Assembly: GCF_010548375.1 (NCBI RefSeq)
Contig: NZ_JAAGLY010000012.1
Span: forward strand, 124,001 to 188,000
DNA from: Streptomyces sp. SID13726
GTDB lineage: Bacteria; Actinomycetota; Actinomycetes; Streptomycetales; Streptomycetaceae
Direction: 5' to 3'
Length of the DNA: 64,000 nucleotides
Made by a program: the position numbers and the translations under genes. Below, one piece after another: positions 32,329 to 41,122 of the stretch (position 1 is its first letter; the number at the start of each line of letters is the position of its first letter). Under the pieces are notes generated by a model, which worked only from the letters and a program-made list of their open reading frames with translations, was not told where the DNA came from and made no database searches.

Positions 32329-33063
32329 TTACCCGAAGGTGGACGGGGCTCCAAAACGGGTATCCGCGCCGAGGATCGCGGGGAGTTCGGCGAGCGAGGC
32401 GATCCGGTGCGGCCCCGCGGGCAGGGCAGCGCCCGTGTGCACACCGCCCTCGCGATCGATCCAGACCGACAGCAGTCCGGCCTCGGCGGCGCCCCGGCCG
32501 TCGATCTCCGGGTGGTCCCCGACGTACGCCACCTGGTGCGGGGCCAGCTCCAGGGCGTCGCAGGCCGCGAGGAAGGCGCCGGCCTCGGGCTTGGAGACGC
32601 CCAGCTCGGCGGCGCACAGGATGGCCTCGAAGCGGTCGTGCACCCCGAGGACGCGGAGTTTGTGGTCCTGGACCCGGATGCTGGAGTTGGAGAGCACCGC
32701 GTGCCGGTGGCTGGCGGCGAGGGCGTCCAGGACGGGCAGCACGTCGGGGAACAGGGCCCAGGCGGTCTCGTAGTGCGCGATGTACCGCTCGAACCAGGCG
32801 TCCGCCTCCGCGTCGCTCAGCTCCTCCCCCAGGAACACCCGCACCCGGTCCCGCCGCTGCCCCTGGAAGTCGACCTCCCCCGCCGAGAACCGCGCCCACT
32901 GCGCGTCGGTGACCGCCCGCCACCGCGCGATGGCCTGCTCGACACCGTCGTACGCCGCCATCAGCCCCTCGGCCGTCAGATGCAGGCGCATGCCGATGCG
33001 GTCGGCGCCGGTGTAGTCGAAGAGGGTGTCGTCGACATCCCATACCACGGCTTGGATGCTCAT
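32329..33063 (-). CDS. HAD-superfamily hydrolase
   Basis: The 244-aa protein (ATG 33063, MSIQAVVWDVDDTLFDYTGA) has motif I DVDDT with nucleophile Asp9 and acid/base Asp11, motif II LSNSS, the motif III Lys in GVSKPEAGAF and motif IV YVGDHPEIDGRGAAEAG. The helical cap after motif I is of the small-molecule phosphatase type. The substrate cannot be deduced. It is divergent from the RelE-like gene with only 36 bp between the starts. Confidence 0.9.
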   Translation of the reverse strand: MSIQAVVWDVDDTLFDYTGADRIGMRLHLTAEGLMAAYDGVEQAIARWRAVTDAQWARFSAGEVDFQGQRRDRVRVFLGEELSDAEADAWFERYIAHYETAWALFPDVLPVLDALAASHRHAVLSNSSIRVQDHKLRVLGVHDRFEAILCAAELGVSKPEAGAFLAACDALELAPHQVAYVGDHPEIDGRGAAEAGLLSVWIDREGGVHTGAALPAGPHRIASLAELPAILGADTRFGAPSTFG

Positions 33064-33099
33064 GTACCCGACGCTATCGGAGGCTGGCACACTGAAGAC

Positions 33100-33384
33100 A
33101 TGAACGAGTACCGAGTCCAGTTCACCGTCGAGGCCCGTGCGGCCTACGACGGTCTGCCCGGCGAGCGTCGAGCCCAGCTGGACAGGGCCGTACGGATACT
33201 GGCACGTGACCCCTACCGCAAAGCCGCGACCGCGCAGCTCGGCCCCGACGAGCATCTGCGGAAGGCGTACGTGGCCCCTGGCGTGATGCTGGAGTACATG
33301 GTCGCGGGGGCTGTCATGGTCATCGTCGTTCTGGAGATCTTCGACGAGTTCGCGTATCTGATCGACGAGAGCGACGCGGTCTGA
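33100..33384 (+). CDS. RelE/ParE-like protein without a recognisable antitoxin
   Basis: The 94-aa protein MNEYRVQFTVEARAAYDGLP has the RelE/ParE layout: beta-strand, a helix pair (ERRAQLDRAVRILARDP), then central strands (HLRKAYVAPGVMLEYMVAG, VMVIVVLEIFDEF). Toxin-class RelE proteins cleave ribosome-bound mRNA, but catalytic residues in this family vary and I cannot confirm activity. No small antitoxin ORF lies upstream or downstream: the neighbours are a HAD hydrolase and a terminator. It may be a domesticated or non-toxic member. Confidence 0.8.
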   Translation: MNEYRVQFTVEARAAYDGLPGERRAQLDRAVRILARDPYRKAATAQLGPDEHLRKAYVAPGVMLEYMVAGAVMVIVVLEIFDEFAYLIDESDAV

Positions 33385-33395
33385 GACATGCCTGA

Positions 33396-33429
33396 GGGGC
33401 GGTACCCGGAACTCCGGGTACCGCCCCTG
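33396..33429. terminator. Bidirectional terminator between relE-like gene and gltX
   Basis: AGGGGCGGTACCCGGA pairs perfectly with TCCGGGTACCGCCCCT, a 16-bp stem with a minimal loop, between convergent genes. Confidence 0.85.
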
Positions 33430-33443
33430 CGTACGTGCGTGAC

Positions 33444-34919
33444 CTACGCCGTGAGCTTCTCCAGCGCCGCGTCGATCCGGGCCAGGGTCGTCTCCTTGCC
33501 CAGGACCTCCAGGGACTCGAAGAGCGGGAGGCCGACCGTGCGGCCGGTGACGGCGACGCGGACCGGGGCCTGGGCCTTGCCGAGCTTGAGGCCGTGGGTC
33601 TCGCCGGCGGCCAGGACGGCCTCCTTCAGGGACTCCGGCGAGGTCCAGTCCGCGGACTCCAGCTTCTCGCGGGCCGTACGGAGCAGGGCGTCCGAGCCCT
33701 CCTTCATCGCCTTCGTCCAGGAGGGCTCGTCGAAGACCGGCTCCGCGAGGAACAGGAAGTCGACGTTGTCGGTGATCTCCGACAGGACCTTGAGGCGGGT
33801 CTGGGCGTGCGGGGCGATCGCCTGCCACTTCGACTCGTCGAAGTCCTCCGGGGCCCACGGGGCGAAGGGGGCCCGGAGCCAGGGGGCGCAGCGCTCCGTG
33901 AAGTCCTTCACGTCCAGGAGACGGATGTGGTCGGCGTTGATCGCCTCGCACTTCTTCAGGTCGAAGCGAGCCGGGTTGGGGTTCACGTCGGCGATGTCGA
34001 AGGCCGCGATCAGCTCGTCGGTACCGAAGATGTCCTGGTCCGCGGAGAGCGACCAGCCGAGCAGGGACAGGTAGTTGAGCAGTCCCTCGGGCAGGAAGCC
34101 GCGCTCGCGGTAGAGGTTGAGCGAGGCCTGCGGGTCACGCTTGGAGAGCTTCTTGTTGCCCTCGCCCATGACGTACGGCAGGTGCCCGAAGGCGGGCACG
34201 GTCTTCGCGACGCCCAGCTCGATCAGCGCCTTGTACAGGGCGATCTGGCGCGGGGTGGAGGAGAGCAGGTCCTCGCCGCGCAGGACGTGGGTGATCTCCA
34301 TCAGCGCGTCGTCGACCGGGTTCACGAGCGTGTAGAGGGGCGCGCCGTTGGCTCGTACGATCCCGTAGTCCGGCACGTTCTCCGGCGTGAACGTCAGCTC
34401 GCCGCGGACCAGGTCCGTGAAGGTGATCGTCTCGTCGGGCATGCGGAAGCGGACGATCGGCTCGCGGCCCTCGGCGACGTACGCGGCGACCTGCTCGTCG
34501 GTGAGGTCGCGGCAGTGGCCGTCGTAGCCGGAGGGCTTGCCGGCGGCGCGGGCGGCGTCGCGGCGGGCGTCGAGCTCCTCGGTCGAGCAGTAGCAGCGGT
34601 ACGCGTGACCGGCGTCCAGCAGTTTGGCGGCGATGTCCTTGTAGAGGTCCATCCGCTGCGACTGGCGGTAGGGCGCGTGCGGGCCGCCGATCTCGGGGCC
34701 CTCGTCCCAGTCGAAGCCCAGCCAGCGCATCGAGTCGAGCAGCTGGTCGTAGGACTCCTCGGAGTCGCGAGCGGCGTCGGTGTCCTCGATGCGGAAGACG
34801 AGGGTGCCCTGGTGGTGGCGGGCGAAGGCCCAGTTGAACAGGGCGGTGCGCACCAGGCCCACGTGGGGGTTGCCGGTGGGGGAAGGACAGAAACGTACGC
34901 GTACGGGTGCGCTAGCCAC
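33444..34919 (-). CDS. gltX: Glutamyl-tRNA synthetase
   Basis: The 491-aa class I synthetase charges tRNA-Glu and lies about 1.2 kb from the tRNA-Glu/Gln array. The HIGH-type motif is CPSPTGNPHVGLVRTALFNW near the N-terminus; KLSKRDP is the KMSKS-type loop. Other motifs are FRIEDTDAARDSEES and HVLRGEDLLSSTPRQI. GTG 34919 is preferred; it overlaps the upstream FAH stop by 8 bp. With tRNA-Gln(CUG) but no GlnRS visible, a non-discriminating role with GatCAB amidotransferase is expected for actinobacteria. Confidence 0.96.
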   Translation of the reverse strand: MASAPVRVRFCPSPTGNPHVGLVRTALFNWAFARHHQGTLVFRIEDTDAARDSEESYDQLLDSMRWLGFDWDEGPEIGGPHAPYRQSQRMDLYKDIAAKLLDAGHAYRCYCSTEELDARRDAARAAGKPSGYDGHCRDLTDEQVAAYVAEGREPIVRFRMPDETITFTDLVRGELTFTPENVPDYGIVRANGAPLYTLVNPVDDALMEITHVLRGEDLLSSTPRQIALYKALIELGVAKTVPAFGHLPYVMGEGNKKLSKRDPQASLNLYRERGFLPEGLLNYLSLLGWSLSADQDIFGTDELIAAFDIADVNPNPARFDLKKCEAINADHIRLLDVKDFTERCAPWLRAPFAPWAPEDFDESKWQAIAPHAQTRLKVLSEITDNVDFLFLAEPVFDEPSWTKAMKEGSDALLRTAREKLESADWTSPESLKEAVLAAGETHGLKLGKAQAPVRVAVTGRTVGLPLFESLEVLGKETTLARIDAALEKLTA

Positions 34920-35697
34920 GCTTGACAACCTTGTTGGTGAGAGTGCCGATGCCTTCGATGGTGACGGCGACCTCGTCGCCGACGGTGAGCGGCCCGACGC
35001 CTGCCGGGGTGCCCGTGAGGATCACGTCGCCGGGGAGCAGCGTCATGGCCTCGGAGATGTTGACGATCAGATCCTCGATGGAGTGGATCATCTCGCTGGT
35101 GCGGCCGAGCTGGCGTTGTTCGCCGTTGACCGTGAGCTGGATCGTCAGGTCGGACGCCGTCTCCAGGTCCAGGCCGGTCTCCACCCAGGGGCCGAGCGGG
35201 CAGGAGGTGTCGAAGCCCTTGGCCCGGGCCCACTGCTTCTCGCGCTTCTGGACGTCGCGCGCGGTGATGTCGTTCGCGCAGGTGAAGCCGAAGATCACGT
35301 CCTTGACGCGGTCGCGCGGCACCTCGCGGCACATCCGCCCGATGACGACGGCCAGTTCGGCCTCGTGGTGGACGTCCGCGGAGAAGGAGGGGTACTGGAT
35401 CTCGTCGCCGGGGCCGATCACCGAGGTGGAGGGCTTGAAGAAGGCGAACGGGACGTCCGGGACGTCGTTGCCCAGTTCCTTGGCGTGGTCGGCGTAGTTA
35501 CGGCCGTACGCCACGACCTTGTTGGGGAGCACCGGGGGCAGCAGCCTGACCTTGCTCAGCGGGACCTTCGTACCGGAGAGCTCGAAGTCCGCGAACGGGA
35601 TGCCCTTGATGATGTCGAGGACGAGCTCGTCCGGCCTGTCGCCCTCGACCGCGCCGAAGGCGACGTTCCCGTCGATGGAGAATCTGGCGATGCGCAC
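34912..35697 (-). CDS. Fumarylacetoacetate hydrolase-family protein
   Basis: The 261-aa protein (GTG 35697, MRIARFSIDGNVAFGAVEGD) has the FAH C-terminal domain: VVAYGRNYADHAKELGND, the metal ligands in HHEAELAVVIGRM, GFTCANDITARDVQ, GPWVETGLDLE, and GDVILTGTPAGVGPL. Members hydrolyse or decarboxylate oxaloacetate-like and acylpyruvate substrates, and the exact reaction is unknown here. It overlaps gltX and is probably cotranscribed with it. Confidence 0.92.
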   Translation of the reverse strand: MRIARFSIDGNVAFGAVEGDRPDELVLDIIKGIPFADFELSGTKVPLSKVRLLPPVLPNKVVAYGRNYADHAKELGNDVPDVPFAFFKPSTSVIGPGDEIQYPSFSADVHHEAELAVVIGRMCREVPRDRVKDVIFGFTCANDITARDVQKREKQWARAKGFDTSCPLGPWVETGLDLETASDLTIQLTVNGEQRQLGRTSEMIHSIEDLIVNISEAMTLLPGDVILTGTPAGVGPLTVGDEVAVTIEGIGTLTNKVVKRG

Positions 35698-35950
35698 GGG
35701 ATCTGGGCGCCCCTCTACTCGGCCGGTGGAGACTGACGCTCCAGGCTAACGCGGTGAGGGGTGCCCCGAGGCGCTGGGCCGGGTCGGCGAGCGGTGTCCG
35801 GTGGGTGCGTCGCCGGGCGGAGGGGCTGTGTCGTCAGCCGCGGCGCGGCGGGCGTCGGGGGTCTGCATCCGGAGCCTCGGGCGCCCTCGCAGGCTCACGC
35901 GATACGCCCGGGTCACCCGCCCCGAGGGCGGTGATCCGGGCGCGCTACGG

Positions 35951-36133
35951 TTACTTGGCTGCGGAGACCGGGATCTCCATCAGGACCGTGCGGCGGGGGT
36001 TGGCGGTCTGGGCCGGGAGGTCGAGCGTGTGCTCCGGCTGCTGCGGGGCCTCCAGCGCGTCGGCGCCCTCGAGGTGCGCCAGCGTGGTGCGCCGCGGGTT
36101 GGCAATGTTGCGGAACATCATCGTCGTCTTCAC
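35951..36133 (-). CDS. Small peptide gene with a duplicated ANPRRT motif
   Basis: The frame ends in TAA at 35951 and encodes MFRNIANPRRTTLAHLEGAD, a Gln/Pro linker, then LPAQTANPRRTVLMEIPVSA. Codons have strong third-position GC from 36121 to the stop. The motif ANPRRT(T/V)L occurs twice. Starts at GTG 36133 (60 aa) or ATG 36121/36118 (56/55 aa) are possible, but none has a good ribosome site. The best site in the area, GGGAGGGG, precedes an ATG at 36203 in another frame (MFSLALYKKAASAQPTTAEV), which loses coding character near 36120. Either the two are coupled, or one gene is frameshifted. Confidence 0.55.
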   Translation of the reverse strand: MKTTMMFRNIANPRRTTLAHLEGADALEAPQQPEHTLDLPAQTANPRRTVLMEIPVSAAK

Positions 36134-36203
36134 GGTTGTTCTCGACCTCAGCGGTGGTGGGTTGGGCAGAAGCGGCCTTCTTGTAAAGCGCCAGGCTAAA
36201 CAT

Positions 36204-36698
36204 GCCATTCCCCTCCCAGGCCGTGGAGACCTCATGATCGGCATGTGAGTTTCCTCACTGACCTGTGGGCAAACCGGACAATTACGAGTCTCAACTCACC
36301 CCAACGAAACGGACATTGACTCCCTGAAGCCATCATTCCGCTCCTGATCATGGCGACTGGGACACCCTTGACCGCGGGGTGACTCGCGGGGCCATGTCCG
36401 TTATCCACCGGAAAGCTTTCCACGGCCGGTGACTCGGCCCTCACGTGGTGTCACGTAGGTCACGGTCTGACCCATGGACCTTGTTGGAGATCCGGCACTG
36501 TGCTGGAATTCCACGGACCGCCGCGGGATCGAGCCGGCGCACAGGGGGCGCAGAGAAGCGCCGAGCGGCGGTGAGAAGGGGGAGCCAGCGCCGGTCACTC
36601 AGATCACCCGGGGCGCGCATTCAGGGCGCTCCCCACAACGCCGACACCGTGCTTCTCCGTCCTGCGGAGGGGTGCCTGGTCCAGAGGTTGCGACGCTA
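36204..36698. other. 495-bp region upstream of cvnA1; regulatory DNA, no clear gene
   Basis: Open frames on both strands here lack ribosome sites and coding-like codon bias. The stretch is AT-richer at 36230-36310. TCACG is repeated at short spacing at 36441-36465 within a run rich in GTGAC/GTCAC, a possible protein-binding cluster. It should hold the promoters of both the small peptide gene and the first Cvn operon. Confidence 0.4.
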
Positions 36699-39600
36699 GT
36701 GCAGGGACGTTTCAAGAGGGATGGCAGCGCTTCGGCCGAGCCGGAGCAGCACGGCGGGACTGGCCCCCATGTCGGCAGTTCCTCGCCCCAGCACGCCCAG
36801 AACCCGGGCCCGGCCCAGTCCGTCGACGGCGGTGAGCGCCCCGGGCGCCTCGGCACGTCGGCGTCCGGCCCCTCGGGAACCGGCGGCCCCACCGGTCCGG
36901 CCACGCCGTCGGTGAAGCCCCCCAAGGGTCCGAGCGGACCGGGATCGCGAATAGCTCTGCGCAACTGGCGCATCTCCACGCGTCTGGTGTCGCTGCTCGC
37001 ACTCCCCGTCGTCGCGGCGACCTCGCTGGGCGCGCTGCGCATCAACGACTCGATGGACGACATCCAGCAGCTCGACAACATGAAGCTGCTGACGGAGATG
37101 ACCAAGCAGGCCACCGAGCTGGCCGCCGCCCTCCAGGAGGAGCGCGACCAGTCGGCCGGTCCGCTGGCCCACAACTCCACGGCGAGCGACATCACGGTCA
37201 AGGGCTACCGGGACAAGACGGACCGGGCCGCGACCAACTTCATCAACGCCGCCGAGGACATCGACACCTCCAGCAAGGACGGCAACCTCCAGGGCGTCCG
37301 CGACAGCCTCGTCGGCCTGGTCCGCGACCTGGACACGCTGAGCAAGATCCGCAGCGACGCCTACGAGTCCAAGGACAACTCCACCCAGACGGTGGAGTCC
37401 TACCACCGGCTGATCACCCACCTGCTGGACCTCTCCCAGGACATGGCCGAGGCCACCAGCAACCCGGACATGATCCAGCGCACCCGTGCCCTGGCGGCCT
37501 TCTCCTCGGCCAAGGAGTACGCCTCCATCCAGCGCGCGGTCCTGGCGGCGGCCCTGCCCGCCAACAACACGACCACCGGCACCATCAGCGACAACGACCG
37601 GCTCTACGCCCAGGGCGCTCTCGACAGCGAGGAGTCCGAGCTCAGCAGCTTCCGGAGCATCTACGGCGACGAAGGCGCCGAGGAGCTCCTCAAGCCCATC
37701 GAGAACGGCAACTCCACCATCGAGGCCACCGACACCTACGCCGGGCGCGCGCTCGGCCGGTCGGACGGTCTGGCCACCCTGGACAAGCGGTCGTACAAGG
37801 ACTGGGTCGACGACAGCTCGACCAAGATCCAGCAGATGGGCAACATCGAGCACACCCTGCTTGAGGACATGGAGCAGAAGGCCCGCGAGCTGCGCAGTGA
37901 GTCCGAGCGCGAGGCGATCATCTCCGGTGCGCTGATCCTGCTCGTCCTCGGTGTCTCCCTGGTCGGCGCCTTCGTCGTCGCCCGGTCCATGATCCGCTCG
38001 CTGCGCCGCCTCCAGGAGACCGCCACCAAGGTCGCCCAGGACCGGCTGCCCGAGCTGGTCAAGCAGCTCTCCGAGTCCGACCCGCAGGACGTCGACACCT
38101 CCGTCGAGTCGGTCGGTGTGCACTCCCGGGACGAGATCGGCCGGGTGGCCGCGGCCTTCGACGACGTGCACCGCGAGGCCGTCCGCCTCGCCGCCGAGCA
38201 GGCCCTTCTGCGGGGCAACGTCAACGCGATGTTCACCAACCTCTCGCGCCGCTCCCAGGGCCTCATCCAGCGTCAGCTCTCGCTCATCTCCGAACTGGAG
38301 TCCCGCGAGGCCGACCCGGACCAGCTGTCCTCGCTCTTCAAGCTCGACCACCTCGCGACCCGTATGCGCCGGAACGGCGAGAACCTCCTCGTCCTCGCGG
38401 GTGAGGAGCCCGGCCGACGCTGGACCCGCCCGGTCCCGCTGGTCGACGTGCTCCGCGCCGCCGCCTCCGAGGTGGAGCAGTACGAGCGCATCGAGCTGGC
38501 CGCCGTGCCGACCACCGAAGTGGCCGGGCGTGTGGTCAACGACCTCGTGCACCTGCTCGCCGAGCTGCTGGAGAACGCGACCTCGTTCTCCTCTCCGCAG
38601 ACCAAGGTCAAGGTCACCGGTCACGCCCTGCCCGACGGCCGCGTCCTGATCGAGATCCACGACACCGGCATCGGCCTCTCCCCCGAGGACCTCGCGCAGA
38701 TCAACGAGCGGCTCGCCTCGCCGCCCACCGTGGACGTCTCGGTCTCGCGCCGCATGGGCCTGTTCGTGGTCGGCCGGCTGTCCCAGCGCCACGGCATCCG
38801 CATCCAGCTGCGCCCGTCCGACTCCGGTGGTACGACCGCGCTGGTCATGCTGCCCGTGGATGTCGCCCAGGGCGGCAAGAAGCCCCAGCCCAAGCCCGGT
38901 CAGGGTGTCCCCGGCGCCCCCGCCGCGGCCCAGGCCGCCGCCGGTGTGGCCGCGGCCCGCCGTGGCAGCGGAAACGGCCAGGGCGGCGGTGCCCTCGGCG
39001 GCGCTCCCGCCGGGGCCGGCGCGGGGGCCCTCGGCTCCGGTGCTCCCGCGGGCGGCCGGCTCAACTCCGGTCAGGGTCCGCGGGCCGCACTGCCCGGCAG
39101 CGGTCAGGGCGGTCGTCCCGGTGGACCGGGCGGACCGCGTGGACCGCAGGGTCCGGGTACGCCTCCGCAGGGCCGCCCCGCTCCGGCGGGCGCCGGCTTC
39201 GGCGGCCAGGCCCCGGGTGCCCCGCAGGGCCTCCAGGCCGCGGGTACGGGCATGCCGGGCCAGGACGCGTTCAGCAGCCAGGACGCCTTCGGTGGTGGTC
39301 AGGACGCCTTCGGCGGCCGGAGCCAGACGCCCCCGCAGTCGCAGCCCTCGAACCCGAACCAGGGCTCCGAGCAGGGCGGCAGGCGCCGTCGGCCGCAGCT
39401 GCCGGGCCGCGGTGGTCCGCGCGCCGAGCTGCCGGGCGGCAACGCACAGCCCCGCACGCCCAGCTGGAGCGACGAGAACGCCCAGCCGCCGGTGCCACGC
39501 GCCTCGCTGGACACCCCGCGCGGTCACGACGAGGACCCGGCCGCGACGTCCCGGATGCCGCGCATCGACGACCACCGGAGCCCGGCGGCCACGTCCGAGT

Positions 39601-40589
39601 TCCCGCGGCCCGACTTCGACGCGCCGCAGAACACGGGCCAGTTCCCGCGCCCGGACTTCGACGCACCGCAGAACACCGGGCAGTTCCCGCGGCCCGGTGG
39701 GAACGGCCCGCAGCAGACCGGCCAGTTCCCGCGGCCGGGTGCGAACGGCCCCCAGGACACCGGCGAGTTCCCGCGCCCGGGTGCGAACCCCCCGCAGAAC
39801 ACGGGCCAGTTCGTCCGCTCGGACGTCTTCGGCACCCCCGGCGGGCAGAACGGCAGCTCGCGGGAGACCGGGCAGTTCACCGGCCCGGGCTCCTACGACG
39901 CCAACGCGACGGGCCAGTTCTCGGTACCGGGCTTCGACGGCAGCTCCACCGGGCAGCACTCCCTGCCGGGCCGTCAGAACCCGTCGTCCACCGGCCAGTT
40001 CGAGCGGCCGCAGAGCAACGGCGCCGACTTCGGCGCTCCCCGTCCGCCCATGCCGCCGCGTCCGCAGCGGCCGGCCCGCCAGGAACCCGAGGCGCTGCCT
40101 CCGGCCTCGGGGCCCGGCGACGGCCGTACGCCGCTGTACGACACGCTGGAGACCAACTGGTTCCACGGCGCGGGCCAGGGACAGCCGGCCAACGGCAACG
40201 GCTCCTCGGCCCCCCGTACGCCCCAGCAGCCGCAGCAGGCTCCTGCGGCCCCACAGAGTTCCGCCGCCGCTCCGCAGCGTCCCACGGCCTCCGCGGCCTG
40301 GCGCTCCTCGCCGAACGACGACCTCGTCCGGCAGGCGGAGCGTGTCCGGCAGCCGGCGGCGGGCGGTGTCACCACCTCCGGTCTGCCGCGCCGGGTCCCC
40401 AGGGCGAACCTCGTCCCGGGCACGGCTCAGCAGCAACAGCACCAAAACGGTCCGCAGGTCTCGCGTTCGCCTGACGACGTACGCGGCCGGCTGACCAATC
40501 TCCGTCGGGGTATCGCGCAAGGTCGTCAGGTCGGCGGCAACGGCCAGACGGGCAGCTTCCCGAACCCCACTCACCAGCAGGAGCGTTAG
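36699..40589 (+). CDS. cvnA1: CvnA1, NIT-type sensor histidine kinase with repetitive tail
   Basis: The 1296-aa protein starts at GTG 36699 (VQGRFKRDGSASAEPEQHGG) with GAGG 10 nt upstream. Membrane helices flank an extracytoplasmic NIT-like helical sensor (about 95-118 and 407-429). A HAMP-like segment follows, then FKLDHLATRMRRNGENLLVL and a GHKL kinase domain (N-box ELLENATSF near 621, G1 HDTGIGLSPED near 653, GLFVVGRLSQRHG). The tail from about 730 is Gly/Pro/Gln-rich with TGQF repeats (about 967-1103) and ends in a conserved basic block (SGLPRRVPRANL, VRGRLTNLRRGIAQGR). It heads a four-gene conservon whose B, C and D products form a membrane GTPase signalling complex. Confidence 0.93.
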   Translation: MQGRFKRDGSASAEPEQHGGTGPHVGSSSPQHAQNPGPAQSVDGGERPGRLGTSASGPSGTGGPTGPATPSVKPPKGPSGPGSRIALRNWRISTRLVSLLALPVVAATSLGALRINDSMDDIQQLDNMKLLTEMTKQATELAAALQEERDQSAGPLAHNSTASDITVKGYRDKTDRAATNFINAAEDIDTSSKDGNLQGVRDSLVGLVRDLDTLSKIRSDAYESKDNSTQTVESYHRLITHLLDLSQDMAEATSNPDMIQRTRALAAFSSAKEYASIQRAVLAAALPANNTTTGTISDNDRLYAQGALDSEESELSSFRSIYGDEGAEELLKPIENGNSTIEATDTYAGRALGRSDGLATLDKRSYKDWVDDSSTKIQQMGNIEHTLLEDMEQKARELRSESEREAIISGALILLVLGVSLVGAFVVARSMIRSLRRLQETATKVAQDRLPELVKQLSESDPQDVDTSVESVGVHSRDEIGRVAAAFDDVHREAVRLAAEQALLRGNVNAMFTNLSRRSQGLIQRQLSLISELESREADPDQLSSLFKLDHLATRMRRNGENLLVLAGEEPGRRWTRPVPLVDVLRAAASEVEQYERIELAAVPTTEVAGRVVNDLVHLLAELLENATSFSSPQTKVKVTGHALPDGRVLIEIHDTGIGLSPEDLAQINERLASPPTVDVSVSRRMGLFVVGRLSQRHGIRIQLRPSDSGGTTALVMLPVDVAQGGKKPQPKPGQGVPGAPAAAQAAAGVAAARRGSGNGQGGGALGGAPAGAGAGALGSGAPAGGRLNSGQGPRAALPGSGQGGRPGGPGGPRGPQGPGTPPQGRPAPAGAGFGGQAPGAPQGLQAAGTGMPGQDAFSSQDAFGGGQDAFGGRSQTPPQSQPSNPNQGSEQGGRRRRPQLPGRGGPRAELPGGNAQPRTPSWSDENAQPPVPRASLDTPRGHDEDPAATSRMPRIDDHRSPAATSEFPRPDFDAPQNTGQFPRPDFDAPQNTGQFPRPGGNGPQQTGQFPRPGANGPQDTGEFPRPGANPPQNTGQFVRSDVFGTPGGQNGSSRETGQFTGPGSYDANATGQFSVPGFDGSSTGQHSLPGRQNPSSTGQFERPQSNGADFGAPRPPMPPRPQRPARQEPEALPPASGPGDGRTPLYDTLETNWFHGAGQGQPANGNGSSAPRTPQQPQQAPAAPQSSAAAPQRPTASAAWRSSPNDDLVRQAERVRQPAAGGVTTSGLPRRVPRANLVPGTAQQQQHQNGPQVSRSPDDVRGRLTNLRRGIAQGRQVGGNGQTGSFPNPTHQQER
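39597..40008 (+). repeat. TGQF-motif repeats in the CvnA1 tail
   Basis: About nine units of 11-17 codons carry the motif TGQ/EF followed by P/V/S-rich residues, such as FPRPDFDAPQNTGQ twice in a row and FPRPGANGPQDTGE. The units differ in length but stay in frame. Confidence 0.85.
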
Positions 40590-41012
40590 TTGAGCCCGAT
40601 GAGCCAGGCGGCACAGAACCTCAACTGGTTGATCACCAACTTCGTGGACAACACCCCCGGGGTGTCCCACACCGTCGTCGTGTCCGCCGACGGCCTTCTG
40701 CTGGCGATGTCCGAGGGTTTCCCGCGCGACCGTGCCGACCAGCTGGCGGCCGTCGCGTCCGGACTCACCTCACTGACCGCGGGCGCCTCCCGGATCTTCG
40801 AGGGCGGCAACGTGGCGCAGACCGTCGTGGAGATGGAGCGGGGATTCCTCTTCCTCATGTCCGTCTCGGACGGTTCGTCGCTGGCGGTCCTCGCCCACCC
40901 GGAATGCGACATCGGCCTCGTCGGCTACGAGATGGCGCTGCTCGTCGATCGCGCGGGCGCCGTGCTCACGCCCGACCTGCGAGCCGAGCTGCAAGGCAGT
41001 CTGCTCCACTGA
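40590..41012 (+). CDS. cvnB1: CvnB1, roadblock/LC7-domain protein
   Basis: The 140-aa protein (TTG 40590, which has AGGAG 6 nt upstream and follows the cvnA1 stop directly; ATG 40599 is the alternative) is a single roadblock/LC7 domain: NLNWLITNFVDNTPGVSHTV, SADGLLLAMSEGFPRDRADQ and a central helix. Such proteins act as GTPase partners like MglB. It nearly matches CvnB2 over most of its length. Confidence 0.94.
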   Translation: MSPMSQAAQNLNWLITNFVDNTPGVSHTVVVSADGLLLAMSEGFPRDRADQLAAVASGLTSLTAGASRIFEGGNVAQTVVEMERGFLFLMSVSDGSSLAVLAHPECDIGLVGYEMALLVDRAGAVLTPDLRAELQGSLLH

Positions 41013-41122
41013 CCCGCCCGGTTCCACCCGCCTCACCAAATCACCGTCCGGCCGCCACAATCCCCCCACCGGCCTCTTCAGACGGCTTGCCCGACCGACT
41101 TGCTGTCCCGCCCGGAGGATTC

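Noticed and set aside
36696..40670. 1324-aa minus-strand frame opposite cvnA1
   Set aside because: Shadow of high third-position GC; composition low in Lys/Ile and without motifs.
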